Notes: a model not told the origin generated them from the sequence alone. A stretch of 24,246 bases of DNA from JBDTMT01 sp033764095 (GCA_033764095.1 JANRJF010000172.1:1-24246); one strand, 5' to 3'; shown: positions 1 through 6,625, numbered from the stretch's first letter. Program-made: numbers and translations.

Positions 1-458
1 CGCGGCGCCGCCCGGCGCGGCGCCGTCGCACCCATCGGCTTGAAGCCGTACTTGCGCAGCACGCCGACCACCACGCCGCGGATGCGCACCTGATCGCCGC
101 CGACGATCAGCGGCAGCATCTCCGGATTGGCCGGCTGCAGCCGCACCTGGCCGCCCGGGGCGCGGAAGAGCTTCTTCACCGTCACGTGCCCGTCGATCTC
201 GGCGACCACCGTGCGGCCGTCGTCCGCCGTCTCGCTCGGCTCGACGATCAGGTAGTCGCCGTCGCGAATGCCGGCGTCGATCATCGACTGGCCGCGCACC
301 CGCAGGGCGAAGACCTTGCGGCCGTGCCAGAGCGACTCCGGGACGTCGAGGCTCTCCTCGACGCTGAACATCTCCAGCGGCTTGCCCGCCGCCACCTCGC
401 CCAGCAGCGGAATGCGGATCGTCCCTTCGATCACCCAGGACTCGTCGAGCGCGTGCAT
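1..458 (-). CDS. LexA-type S24 autopeptidase lacking the HTH domain (UmuD-like), 3' end outside window
   Basis: The translation of the minus strand from the ATG at 458 matches the C-terminal half of LexA: the Ala24-Gly25 self-cleavage bond (EVAAGKP), catalytic Ser58 in RGQSMID and catalytic Lys95 in HVTVKKL. The Ser-Lys spacing of 37 residues equals that of E. coli LexA (S119/K156). The family cleaves itself when RecA-ssDNA is present. The start is supported by AGGAGG about 7 nt upstream. The frame upstream closes at a stop after only about 20 codons, so there is no winged-helix DNA-binding domain. The protein may therefore be a UmuD-like SOS protein rather than a repressor. The open frame continues to position 1, so the C-terminus is not seen. 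Its promoter carries candidate LexA boxes (see 461-509). I am confident in the peptidase family and unsure of the biological role. Confidence 0.85.
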   Translation of the reverse strand, partial: MHALDESWVIEGTIRIPLLGEVAAGKPLEMFSVEESLDVPESLWHGRKVFALRVRGQSMIDAGIRDGDYLIVEPSETADDGRTVVAEIDGHVTVKKLFRAPGGQVRLQPANPEMLPLIVGGDQVRIRGVVVGVLRKYGFKPMGATAPRRAAP

Positions 459-460
459 CG

Positions 461-509
461 GTTCGCCTCCTGTTCGCCTGGAGATCAGATAGGCGAAGAA
501 GTGGCGAAG
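461..509 (-). promoter_or_regulatory. Candidate LexA-box array: GTTC-N7-GTTC plus mirrored CTTC-N7-CTTC (coding strand)
   Basis: On the + strand, GTTC at 461-464 and 472-475 are separated by exactly 7 nt. This is the GTTC-N7-GTTC (GAAC-N7-GAAC) direct-repeat operator established for alphaproteobacterial LexA. Upstream lies a mirrored, degenerate pair: GAAG at 495-498 and 506-509, again with 7 nt between. Around them, TTCGCC hexamers at 462 and 473 and GGCGAA at 492 and 503 form a dyad of four half-sites with 11-bp phasing. The proximal pair overlaps the ribosome-binding site, and the distal pair lies in the -35/-10 spacer. The sequence pattern is direct observation; LexA binding is inferred. 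Confidence 0.65.
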
Positions 510-514
510 GTCAA
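486..514 (-). promoter_or_regulatory. Candidate sigma70-type promoter of the LexA-like gene
   Basis: On the minus strand, TTGACC (514-509) is followed after exactly 17 nt by TATCTG (491-486). The -35 is strong and the -10 matches the consensus at only three of six positions. Transcription would start near 479, giving a leader of about 20 nt. The distal operator pair fills the spacer, so bound repressor would block RNA polymerase. Confidence 0.45.
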
Positions 515-660
515 TTGCTAGCTATCAGCGGTCAGCCATCAGCTTTCAGCCGGAACTGGTGGCGGCTTTCGGCCGTCGGCATTCAGCCTTCAAGGAACTG
601 GTCTCTGGCTGATAGCTGATGGCTGATAGCTGATGGCTGACAGCTGATGGCTGACAGCTA
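515..660. repeat. Palindromic element of GCTGAYR heptamers
   Basis: The right arm (607-660) is built from heptamers GCTGATA, GCTGATG and GCTGACA. It contains three full 14-nt units (617-630, 631-644, 645-658), each of the form TGATGGCTGAYAGC. The left arm (about 517-550) has the same heptamers in inverse orientation (AGCTATCAGC, GTCAGCC, ATCAGC). The core between them holds a direct repeat GGAACTGGT (552-560 and 595-603, the first with one flanking base uncertain) and degenerate units such as TTTCGGC. The outermost bases of the right arm supply the stop codon of mce. The arms could pair into a long hairpin after transcription. Comparable short tandem heptamer repeats are known in other bacterial genomes; the mobility mechanism is unknown. 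Confidence 0.8.
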
Positions 661-1062
661 CCCTTTCTTCCTCGTCACCAGCTCGATGAGGGCGCCGCAG
701 GCGGGGTCGGGGTGGAGATACTGGATGCGCATCTCGCTGCCCTCGCGCACGCTGTCGACCAGCGCGACGCCGCGCTGACGCAATTCCTCGGCGGCGGCGT
801 CGACGTCTTCGACGCGCAGGCCGACGTGGTAGACACCGGCGGTGCGGCCGGGCACGAAGCGCAGCATCGTCTGCTCCGGATCGCGCGCCTCGATCAGCTC
901 CAGCTCGGTCTCGCCGAGGCGCAGGCAGCAGCGGCGAATCGGCGGCTGCTCGCGCACCTCGATCGGGCCGGCCGCCAGGCCGAGCGTCTCGGTGTAGAAG
1001 CGTAGCGCCGCATCGAGGTCGGGCACGGCGATGCCGACGTGGTCGACGCCCGTGACCTTCAT
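658..1062 (-). CDS. mce: Methylmalonyl-CoA epimerase (VOC superfamily)
   Basis: This 134-residue protein has two VOC repeats. It opens with the epimerase signature VDHVGIAVPDLDAALRFY, and the second repeat has VYHVGLRVEDVDAA and ends in LIELV. The metal-ligand histidines sit at the start of each repeat (VDHVG, VYHVG), and a glutamate lies in LIEL near the end, as expected. The enzyme interconverts the (R) and (S) forms of methylmalonyl-CoA in propionyl-CoA metabolism. The ATG at 1062-1060 overlaps the upstream stop by 4 nt (ATGA), implying translational coupling. The final TAG is contributed by the palindromic repeat at 515-660, so the native C-terminus may have been altered slightly; it ends in TRKKG. 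No mutase gene is visible nearby. Confidence 0.88.
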   Translation of the reverse strand: MKVTGVDHVGIAVPDLDAALRFYTETLGLAAGPIEVREQPPIRRCCLRLGETELELIEARDPEQTMLRFVPGRTAGVYHVGLRVEDVDAAAEELRQRGVALVDSVREGSEMRIQYLHPDPACGALIELVTRKKG

Positions 1063-1352
1063 CGCCGACTGGCCTCGTGTGCCTCGGCCAGCCGCCCGAC
1101 CAGCACCAGCGTCAGGCCGTTGAGCGCCAGCAGTCCGCCGGCGATCGCGCCGCCGACCAGCAGCGCCAGGCCGTTGGCGGCGACGAAGAACTGCGCGTCG
1201 TACATGGCGTTGCCGGGATTGCGCTCGTGCACCAGCCGCGCCTTGCTGAAGTCGCCGCCGTAGTGCTGCGCGGCGAAGCCGCCGAAGGCGAGCAGCACGG
1301 CGACACCGATCGCCGCGAGAATCAGGCCGAGCACACGCGCGCGTCGCAGCAT
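1059..1352 (-). CDS. Small two-helix membrane protein
   Basis: This 97-residue protein has two hydrophobic segments, at about residues 6-28 (VLGLILAAIGVAVLLAFGGF) and 55-82 (FFVAANGLALLVGGAIAGGL). They are separated by a polar loop of about 25 residues containing HYGGDFSKARLVHERNP. It starts 3 nt after the stop of the NAGS-like gene and overlaps mce by 4 nt, so the three genes form one transcript. I do not recognise a family. The placement is firm but the function is unknown; it resembles small inner-membrane proteins of unknown role. It is probably real because of the coupled spacing and the clean hydrophobic pattern. Confidence 0.7.
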   Translation of the reverse strand: MLRRARVLGLILAAIGVAVLLAFGGFAAQHYGGDFSKARLVHERNPGNAMYDAQFFVAANGLALLVGGAIAGGLLALNGLTLVLVGRLAEAHEASRR

Positions 1353-1355
1353 TGG

Positions 1356-2591
1356 TCACTCCAGATCGTGGCGCAGCACCTTGATGCGGGCGCGCCGCTG
1401 GCGGTCGTAGCCGATCCACTTGGCGGCCGGCACGTCGTCCGGCGTCACGTGGCGGAATCCCTGTCGGGCGAAGAATGCCTCGGCGCGCGGGTCGAGCGTG
1501 CAGGCGAAGACGTAACGCAGCCCGAGCCGCCGCGCTTCCTGCAGCGCGCGCGCCACCAGGCGGCCGCCGACGCCCTCCCCTTTGAAGCGGGTGATGGTGT
1601 ACAGGCCGACGATCTCGGCGACCCGCTCGTCGCGGAAGGCGGCGGTCTCCAGGCCGCAGACGCCGGCGAAGTGGTGCGAGCCGATCTCGGCGCCGAAGCC
1701 GTTGAGCAGGATGCGGGCGACGTCCTCCGGCGCACGCGGCTTGAGGTAGCCCTCGCGCTGGCCGCGCGCGATCAGGCGCTCGACCTCCTCGAAGTCGTCG
1801 ATGCCGAGGCGCTCGATGCGGCAGTAGTCCTCCAGCGTGAACAGCGTGCCGGCGCCCTCGTAGGTGTAGAGCTCGCGCGCCAGGCCGGCGAGCGTGCAGA
1901 GGTTCACCGAGCGCACGCCGGCGCGCAGCGCGGCGCGCACCGCGTCGAAGGTCGCGCGCCGTTCCGCCAATCCCGCCCACTCCGCCTGCCCCGGCTGCAG
2001 CATGGCGGTGAGCATGTCGTCGTCCATGAACGAGATGGGCTGGCCGTCGGGCGCACGGATGCCGCCCTCGCGGTCGATCAGCACCAGCTTGAGCACGCGC
2101 AGCCGCCCGGCGAGCTCCTGCGCCACGTCGGCGAGGCGCGACTCGTCGACCAGGCCGACCAGCAGCGGCCGCTTGCGCAGCGTCACCCAGGTGGTGGTCA
2201 GCGCCGTCTCGATCTCCGCCTCGCCGAGATCGACGAACGACTCGGCGGCGCGGCGCCGCCCACGCACCAGCGGGAAGCGGCGCGCCGTATCCTCGGCCAG
2301 CACGCGGCTCTGCAGCCGGCGCCGCACGCGCTGCAGCGCCGTGGCGCGGTCGCGCCGCGGCGGCACGCCGACCAGCACGATGGCGCGTGTCTCGTTGGCG
2401 ATCAGCTCGCGCAGCACGCCGCCCAGCGCCTCGAACCCGCCGGCGCGCTCGCACTCCGCCAACGGCACGGCGAAGCACAGCGTGTGGGCGTCGAACTCGT
2501 CGAGGTAGAATTCCTTCTCGCCGAACTCGTCGGCCGGGATGGCGGCGCTATGGGCCCGCGGCGGCATGGCCGGCGAAGTTAGCACAGGCAT
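1356..2591 (-). CDS. N-acetylglutamate synthase-like protein (degenerate amino-acid kinase fold + GNAT)
   Basis: The 411-residue protein has the NAGS layout. Residues about 25-250 correspond to an amino-acid-kinase-like region (LLVGLVDESRLADVAQELAG, SVNLCTLAGLARELYTYEGAGTLF). Residues about 255-411 form a GNAT domain with an acetyl-CoA loop (RFKGEGVGGRLV), EAFFARQGF and the NAGS-type C-terminus AAKWIGYDRQRRARIK. The family transfers acetyl from acetyl-CoA to glutamate, the first step of arginine synthesis. The N-terminal half lacks the kinase KxGG motif, so it is likely a regulatory pseudo-kinase. The start is uncertain: ATG at 2591 or at 2567 (MPPRAHS), neither with a clear Shine-Dalgarno. 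It heads an operon with the small membrane protein and mce. An alternative is a GNAT of different acceptor specificity. Confidence 0.78.
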   Translation of the reverse strand: MPVLTSPAMPPRAHSAAIPADEFGEKEFYLDEFDAHTLCFAVPLAECERAGGFEALGGVLRELIANETRAIVLVGVPPRRDRATALQRVRRRLQSRVLAEDTARRFPLVRGRRRAAESFVDLGEAEIETALTTTWVTLRKRPLLVGLVDESRLADVAQELAGRLRVLKLVLIDREGGIRAPDGQPISFMDDDMLTAMLQPGQAEWAGLAERRATFDAVRAALRAGVRSVNLCTLAGLARELYTYEGAGTLFTLEDYCRIERLGIDDFEEVERLIARGQREGYLKPRAPEDVARILLNGFGAEIGSHHFAGVCGLETAAFRDERVAEIVGLYTITRFKGEGVGGRLVARALQEARRLGLRYVFACTLDPRAEAFFARQGFRHVTPDDVPAAKWIGYDRQRRARIKVLRHDLE

Positions 2592-2653
2592 CTCGACCGG
2601 CGAAGCGAGATGGCTTGCGGGCGTTGAGACAGGCGTTTAGGACGGCGGCGGGA

Positions 2654-4450
2654 GTGAAACGAGTGCTGACGTGTGGACGGGCTGACGGGCTGACGTGTCT
2701 CGGACGGCAACCAACGTTGTGGTGGCTCGGCCGTCGATATGGAGCGCCGCCCGTCCTCCGCGCACCACGTCAGTACGTCAGCCCATCCACGCGTCAGCAC
2801 GTCTTGGTGGCCCTGCTGCTCCTCCTCGCCGCGCCCTCCAGCGCCGCCACTGGCCGCCACGGCATGGTGGCCGCCGAGCATCGACTCGCCTCGGCCGCCG
2901 GCGTCGAGATCCTCAAACAGGGCGGCAACGCCGTCGACGCGGCGGTCGCCACCGCGCTGGCGGTCGGGGTGACCAACCCGACCTCGTGCGGCATCGGCGG
3001 CGGCGGCTTCATGCTGATCTACACGGCGGCGAACCGGCGCGTCGCGGCGCTCGACTACCGCGAGAGCGCGCCGGCGGCGGCGACGCGCGACATGTTCGTG
3101 CGCGACGGCAAGGCGGTCGCGGAGCTCAGCCTGCATGGCGGCCTGGCGGTGGCGACCCCAGGTGAGATCGCCGGCCTGTTCGCCGCGCTGCAGCGCGACG
3201 GCCGCAAGTCGTTTGCCGAGGTCGCGGCGCCGGCGATCGCGCTGGCGCGCGACGGCTTCGCGGTCGAGGCGCACCTCGCCAACGCCATCGCGCGCAGCCT
3301 CGAGCTCATCAAGGCCCGTCCGCCGCTCGCCGCCCTGCTGCTGCGCCCCGACGGCACGCCGATGCAAGTCGGCGACACGCTGCGCCAGCCGCAGCTCGCC
3401 GCGACATTGGAAGCGATCGCCGCGCACGGGCCGCGCGCCTTCTACGACGGCGCCACTGCGGCGGCGATCGCCGACTCGGTGCAGGCGGCCGGCGGCGTGC
3501 TGACGGCGCGCGACCTGGCCGCCTATCGGGCGATCTGGCGACAGCCGATCGCGGCGCCGTTCGACGGCTACCAGGTCTACGGCATGCCGCCGCCGAGCTC
3601 CGGCGGCGGCGTCATCGTCACCGTGCTCAACCAGATCGGCGGCGACGACCTCGCCGCACTGGAGCACAACTCGCCCACCTATCTGCACCTGCTGAGCGAA
3701 GCGCTGCAGTTCGGCTTCGCCGACCGCGCCGAGTATTACGGCGATCCGGCCTTTGCCCAGGTGCCGTTGCCACGACTGCTGTCGCCGGCGCGCGGGCGCA
3801 CGCTGCGCCAGCACATCTACGCGCCGACCACCTTCTCGCCCGGCTACTACGGCAGGCGCGACGTCGGCTCGGACGCCGGCACCTCGCACCTGTCGGTGGT
3901 CGACGGCGACGGCAACGCCGTCGCCTGTACGACCAGCATCAATACCTCCTTCGGCTCGATGGTGGTGGCGGGGGACACCGGCATCATCCTCAACGACACG
4001 ATGGACGACTTCTCGGCGCAGCCCGGCGTGCCCAACACCTTCGGCCTGATCGGCTCGGAGGCGAACGCGGTGGCGCCCGGCAAGCGGCCGCTGAGCAGCA
4101 TGTCGCCGACCATCGTCACGCGCGACGGCGCGGTGGCGGCGGTGGCGGGCGGGTCGGGCGGTCCGTTCATCATTACCGGCACGCTGCAGGTGCTGCTCAA
4201 CGCGCTCGCCTTCGGTCTCGACGCCGATGCCGCGGTGTCGGCGCCGCGCCTGCATCATCAGTGGATGCCGCCGGTGCTGATGCTGGAGCCCGACATTCCC
4301 GCCGGCGAGCGCAGCGCGCTGAGCCGCCTCGGCTATCGAATCATCGACGCGCCGGCCTTCGCCGGCGTCGGGCTCATCCTGCGCGCGCCGGACGGGACGC
4401 TCGACGGCGCCTCCGACCCGCGCAAGGGTGGCCAGGCCATCGGGTGGTGA
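2654..4450 (+). CDS. ggt: Gamma-glutamyltransferase (secreted), with repeat insertion in the signal-peptide region
   Basis: The mature part matches bacterial GGT throughout: GGNAVDAAVATALAVGV, SCGIGGGGF, GTSHLSVVDGDGNAVACT with nucleophile Thr410 (counting from GTG 2654), LNDTMDDFSAQPGVPN, PLSSMSPT and HHQWMPP. GGT self-cleaves before this Thr and hydrolyses or transfers the gamma-glutamyl group of glutathione in the periplasm. From GTG 2654 the protein reads MKR, then 46 residues encoded by the repeat element, then VLVALLLLLAAPSSA, the signal-peptide core. Without the element this would be the clean signal peptide MKRVLVALLLLLAAPSSA. The alternative start GTG 2807 gives a very short signal without positive charge and no Shine-Dalgarno. 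The glycine loop reads GGSGGPFI where E. coli has GSPGGSRI. The next gene overlaps its stop. Confidence 0.88.
   Translation: MKRVLTCGRADGLTCLGRQPTLWWLGRRYGAPPVLRAPRQYVSPSTRQHVLVALLLLLAAPSSAATGRHGMVAAEHRLASAAGVEILKQGGNAVDAAVATALAVGVTNPTSCGIGGGGFMLIYTAANRRVAALDYRESAPAAATRDMFVRDGKAVAELSLHGGLAVATPGEIAGLFAALQRDGRKSFAEVAAPAIALARDGFAVEAHLANAIARSLELIKARPPLAALLLRPDGTPMQVGDTLRQPQLAATLEAIAAHGPRAFYDGATAAAIADSVQAAGGVLTARDLAAYRAIWRQPIAAPFDGYQVYGMPPPSSGGGVIVTVLNQIGGDDLAALEHNSPTYLHLLSEALQFGFADRAEYYGDPAFAQVPLPRLLSPARGRTLRQHIYAPTTFSPGYYGRRDVGSDAGTSHLSVVDGDGNAVACTTSINTSFGSMVVAGDTGIILNDTMDDFSAQPGVPNTFGLIGSEANAVAPGKRPLSSMSPTIVTRDGAVAAVAGGSGGPFIITGTLQVLLNALAFGLDADAAVSAPRLHHQWMPPVLMLEPDIPAGERSALSRLGYRIIDAPAFAGVGLILRAPDGTLDGASDPRKGGQAIGW
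2663..2800. repeat. 138-bp palindromic GCTGACG element inserted in ggt
   Basis: The left arm (2663-2696) and right arm (2767-2800) are inverted copies matching at 30 of 34 positions. Both contain the heptamer GCTGACG or its complement. The core holds a segment (2719-2740) resembling the core of the 515-660 element (559-582), sharing TCGGCCGTCG and flanking bases. The whole element is 138 nt, exactly 46 codons, with no stop in the ggt frame. Removing it joins MKR to the hydrophobic core of the ggt signal peptide. Boundaries are set by where the arms stop pairing and could be off by a few bases. Confidence 0.75.
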
Positions 4451-5376
4451 CCCGCGTGGCCGGCTGGCGCGCGGCGCTGCGCTCGCCGGTGCTCAAGCTC
4501 GCGCTCAGCGCGGCGCTGCTGCTGGCGCTGCTGCACGTCACCGACGTCGCCGCGTTGCACGCCGTGCTGGCGGCGGCCGACTGGCATTGGGTGGTGGTCG
4601 CGTTCGCGCTCAGCGTGCTCAGCCAGGTGGTGTCGAGCTATCGCTGGTTCCTGCTCACCCACGCGGTCGGCTTCCACGCGCCGTTCGGCCGCGTGCTCGC
4701 CTACTACTTCAGCGGCATGTACCTGAACCTGTTCGCCCCCGGCACGGTGGCCGGCGACGTCTCGCGCGCCCTGTTCCTCGCCGGCGGCGAACGACGCGCG
4801 CTGGCGCTGACGACCGTCGTCGCGCACCGCGCCATCGGCTTCGTCGCGCTGGTGTGGACGGCGGCGCTCGGCCTCGTCGTCGTGCACGGCCTGCCCATTC
4901 CCGCGCTGGTGCGCGGCGTCGCGGCGCTGGCGATCCCGCTGACGCTCGCCGCCTGGCTGGTCGGTCCGCGCCTGGCGGCGCGCCTGTTGGCGCCCGGACA
5001 GCACTGGCGCGTGCTGATCGAGCGCGACCTGGCGCCGTACTGGAACGACCGCGCCCTGTTGATCCTGTCGCTGGCGTTGGCCGCCGGGGTCCACCTGCTG
5101 CAGATCTTCAGCCAGATCGCCGCCTCGCGCGCGCTCGGGCTGGCGCTGCCGTTCACCTACTTCTGGGTGATCGTGCCGCTGCTCAACATGGGCGCGACAC
5201 TGCCGGTGAGCTGGAGCGGCATCGGCGTGCGCGAGGCCGGCTACTGGTACGCGCTCTCCGGCGTCGGCGTCGGCCACGACACCAGCGTCGCCGTCGGCCT
5301 GCTCGGCAGCCTCGTCGTGCTGCTCACCGGCCTGTGCGGCCTGCCGTTCTTCCTGCTGATGCGGCGCAAGGACTGA
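4447..5376 (+). CDS. UPF0104 / lysylphosphatidylglycerol synthase-type integral membrane protein
   Basis: This protein of about 309 residues has roughly eight hydrophobic segments. Family-like signatures are SYRWFLLTHAVG, YYFSGMYLNLFAPGTVAGDVSRALFL in the first third and LPVSWSGIGVREAGYWYAL near the C-terminus. These mark the flippase-like membrane domain (COG0392) shared with the N-terminal part of MprF. The soluble aminoacyl-transfer domain of MprF is absent, so lipid transport or another membrane role is more likely than lysyl transfer. The GTG at 4447 overlaps the ggt TGA (GTGA), showing translational coupling; the preceding GTG at 4444 is also possible. It ends in the basic tail LMRRKD. 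Substrate is unknown. Confidence 0.75.
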   Translation: MTRVAGWRAALRSPVLKLALSAALLLALLHVTDVAALHAVLAAADWHWVVVAFALSVLSQVVSSYRWFLLTHAVGFHAPFGRVLAYYFSGMYLNLFAPGTVAGDVSRALFLAGGERRALALTTVVAHRAIGFVALVWTAALGLVVVHGLPIPALVRGVAALAIPLTLAAWLVGPRLAARLLAPGQHWRVLIERDLAPYWNDRALLILSLALAAGVHLLQIFSQIAASRALGLALPFTYFWVIVPLLNMGATLPVSWSGIGVREAGYWYALSGVGVGHDTSVAVGLLGSLVVLLTGLCGLPFFLLMRRKD

Positions 5377-5599
5377 GCGCCCCAACGCACAGCTTGGCGC
5401 AAGCCGCGCGAACCGGTTGTTCGCGGGACCGCATCCGTCTGTCACCGGACTGCGCGGTTGACCACCCGCCGCCGCCCCCCTTCTGCCTCTCGGCGGGAGG
5501 AATCCCGCGCGTGAACGCGCGCAGCGGCGCGGACCGATGCAGGACACTGAGCGCCCGAGACTGGGCGTTGCGGCGCATTGCGCAGCTGATTCGGCGGCC
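5377..5599. other. Non-coding stretch, no gene seen
   Basis: Between the UPF0104-type gene and the degraded remnant I see no reading frame with a recognisable domain or ribosome-binding site. The stretch is GC-rich with short palindromes such as GCGCATTGCGC near 5572, none followed by a T-run. Confidence 0.5.
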
Positions 5600-5637
5600 T
5601 CCTAGGGGGGGCGCCGAGGACAGCGACCCCCAGGCGG
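5600..5637. other. Hairpin CCTaGGGGG...CCCCCAGG
   Basis: The sequence near 5600-5637 has CCTAGGGGG followed about 17 nt later by CCCCCAGG, able to form a GC-rich stem with one bulge. There is no U-tract, so it is at best a weak or factor-assisted terminator downstream of the minus-strand TetR/remnant genes. Confidence 0.3.
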
Positions 5638-5880
5638 CGAGCATGTGGGCGTTGGCGAGCTCGGCCGGTGCTTCAGCGGCGGCGAGCAACGCCGCCACCA
5701 GCCCGTACACCGTGCGCGCGTCGCCGCGATTGGCGGCGATGAGGCGAGCAGCGTGAGATACCAGACGGTGGCGTCGGGAGGAACGGTCGGGTCGCGCCGC
5801 GGCAACTGTCCCTTGAGACTTTCCAGATGCTGCCAGGCGCCGCGCGACGCCGGGTTCAGACGGGCAACGGCTCGACCGCG
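5610..5880 (-). pseudogene. Frameshifted remnant of an unrecognised helical protein
   Basis: On the minus strand one frame reads NPASRGAWQHLESLKG, LPRRDPTVPP and DATVWYLTLLA down to about 5755. A second frame continues plausibly with ARLIAANRGD, ARTVYGLVAALLAAAEAP and ELANAHMLAAWGS down to about 5635. Each half looks protein-like only on its own side of the junction, which suggests a single-base indel near 5745-5757. The piece overlaps the end of the upstream TetR gene and has no clear start. It could be a decayed gene or a sequencing error. I do not recognise the family; the alanine-rich helices are reminiscent of TPR-like repeats. Confidence 0.35.
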
Positions 5881-6581
5881 CCGCGCTCGGGGCGCCACTG
5901 GCTGGCGCCAAGGAAGATCAGGCGCAGCTGCTTGATGGCGCGCGCGGTCAGCTCGTGGGCTCGCACGCGCTGGCCCGGCTTGAGCTCGAGGATGTCGGCG
6001 CTCAGGTTCAGCACCGTGTGCACCACCAGGTGGGCGATCATCTCCAGATCGTCGCTCGGCATGGTGGAGAACGGCGGCGCGGCGCGCAGATCGCCCACCA
6101 GCTCGCCGACGAAATAGTGGATCTCGCGCGCCACGGCCTGGCGCACCGCGGGATGCGCGCCGACGCGCTCGCGGGTCAGGAACTCGAAGGCGCGGTCGTG
6201 CGCCAGCACGTACTGGACGAAGGCGCGCACCGAGCTCTGGATGGCGACGTCGCGCGCGCCCAGCGCCGAGGCGCGCGCCTCGCGAATGACCTGGCGCAGC
6301 GACAGGCAGACGTCGTCGACCAGTGCCAGCCCGAGCTCGTCCATGTCGCGGAAGTGGCGGTAGAAGGCGGTCGGCACCACGCCCGCCTCGCGCGCCACCT
6401 CGCGCAGGCTGATGCTCGCCAGGCTGCCGCCCTGGCGCGACAGGTCGAGCGCCGCCCGTAGCAGCGCCTGACGTGTCTGCAGCTTGCGCTCGTCGCGCCG
6501 CGTCAGCCCCCTCCCGGGTGTTTGAGACTCGGTACGAGTGTTCACACGGAGGCGCATACCACGCGTCACAGCCGCTCCCAA
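5856..6581 (-). CDS. TetR-family repressor, FabR/DesT type
   Basis: The N-terminal half carries a helix-turn-helix very like FabR of E. coli and DesT of Pseudomonas: LASISLREVAREAGVVPTAF, then YRHFRDMDELGLALVDD. These proteins sense acyl-CoA or acyl-ACP saturation and repress genes for unsaturated fatty acids. At 241 residues it is longer than FabR because of an N-terminal extension. A start at the internal Met9 (6557) is possible, as the segment before TRRDERKLQTR is not conserved. The C-terminus (residues about 90-230) is the ligand-binding, dimerising helical domain, including AREIHYFVGELVGDL. It is divergent from a reductase-desaturase operon, which is the arrangement expected for its target. 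The palindrome at 6626-6643 is the candidate operator. Confidence 0.85.
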   Translation of the reverse strand: MGAAVTRGMRLRVNTRTESQTPGRGLTRRDERKLQTRQALLRAALDLSRQGGSLASISLREVAREAGVVPTAFYRHFRDMDELGLALVDDVCLSLRQVIREARASALGARDVAIQSSVRAFVQYVLAHDRAFEFLTRERVGAHPAVRQAVAREIHYFVGELVGDLRAAPPFSTMPSDDLEMIAHLVVHTVLNLSADILELKPGQRVRAHELTARAIKQLRLIFLGASQWRPERGAVEPLPV

Positions 6582-6625
6582 ACTGAATAATGCTCTGATC
6601 TTCAGGGATTCTCCTGGAAATTTTC

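Noticed and set aside
607..660. Possible CRISPR array
   Set aside because: The units are contiguous 7/14-nt heptamer repeats without unique spacers and with an inverted partner arm.
658..2478. 606-codon minus-strand frame suggesting a fusion ending in mce
   Set aside because: Only the last 134 residues are protein-like; the rest is an out-of-frame reading of the NAGS-like and membrane-protein genes.
1077..2582. 501-codon plus-strand open frame
   Set aside because: It is antisense to the NAGS-like and membrane-protein genes, is rich in Arg/Ala/Gln/His with no domain, and arises from the GC-rich complementary frame.
5324..5911. 195-codon minus-strand gene
   Set aside because: Only a central part looks protein-like, its N-terminal continuation is in another frame, and the rest overlaps the upstream membrane-protein gene in antisense. 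It is kept only as a frameshifted remnant.
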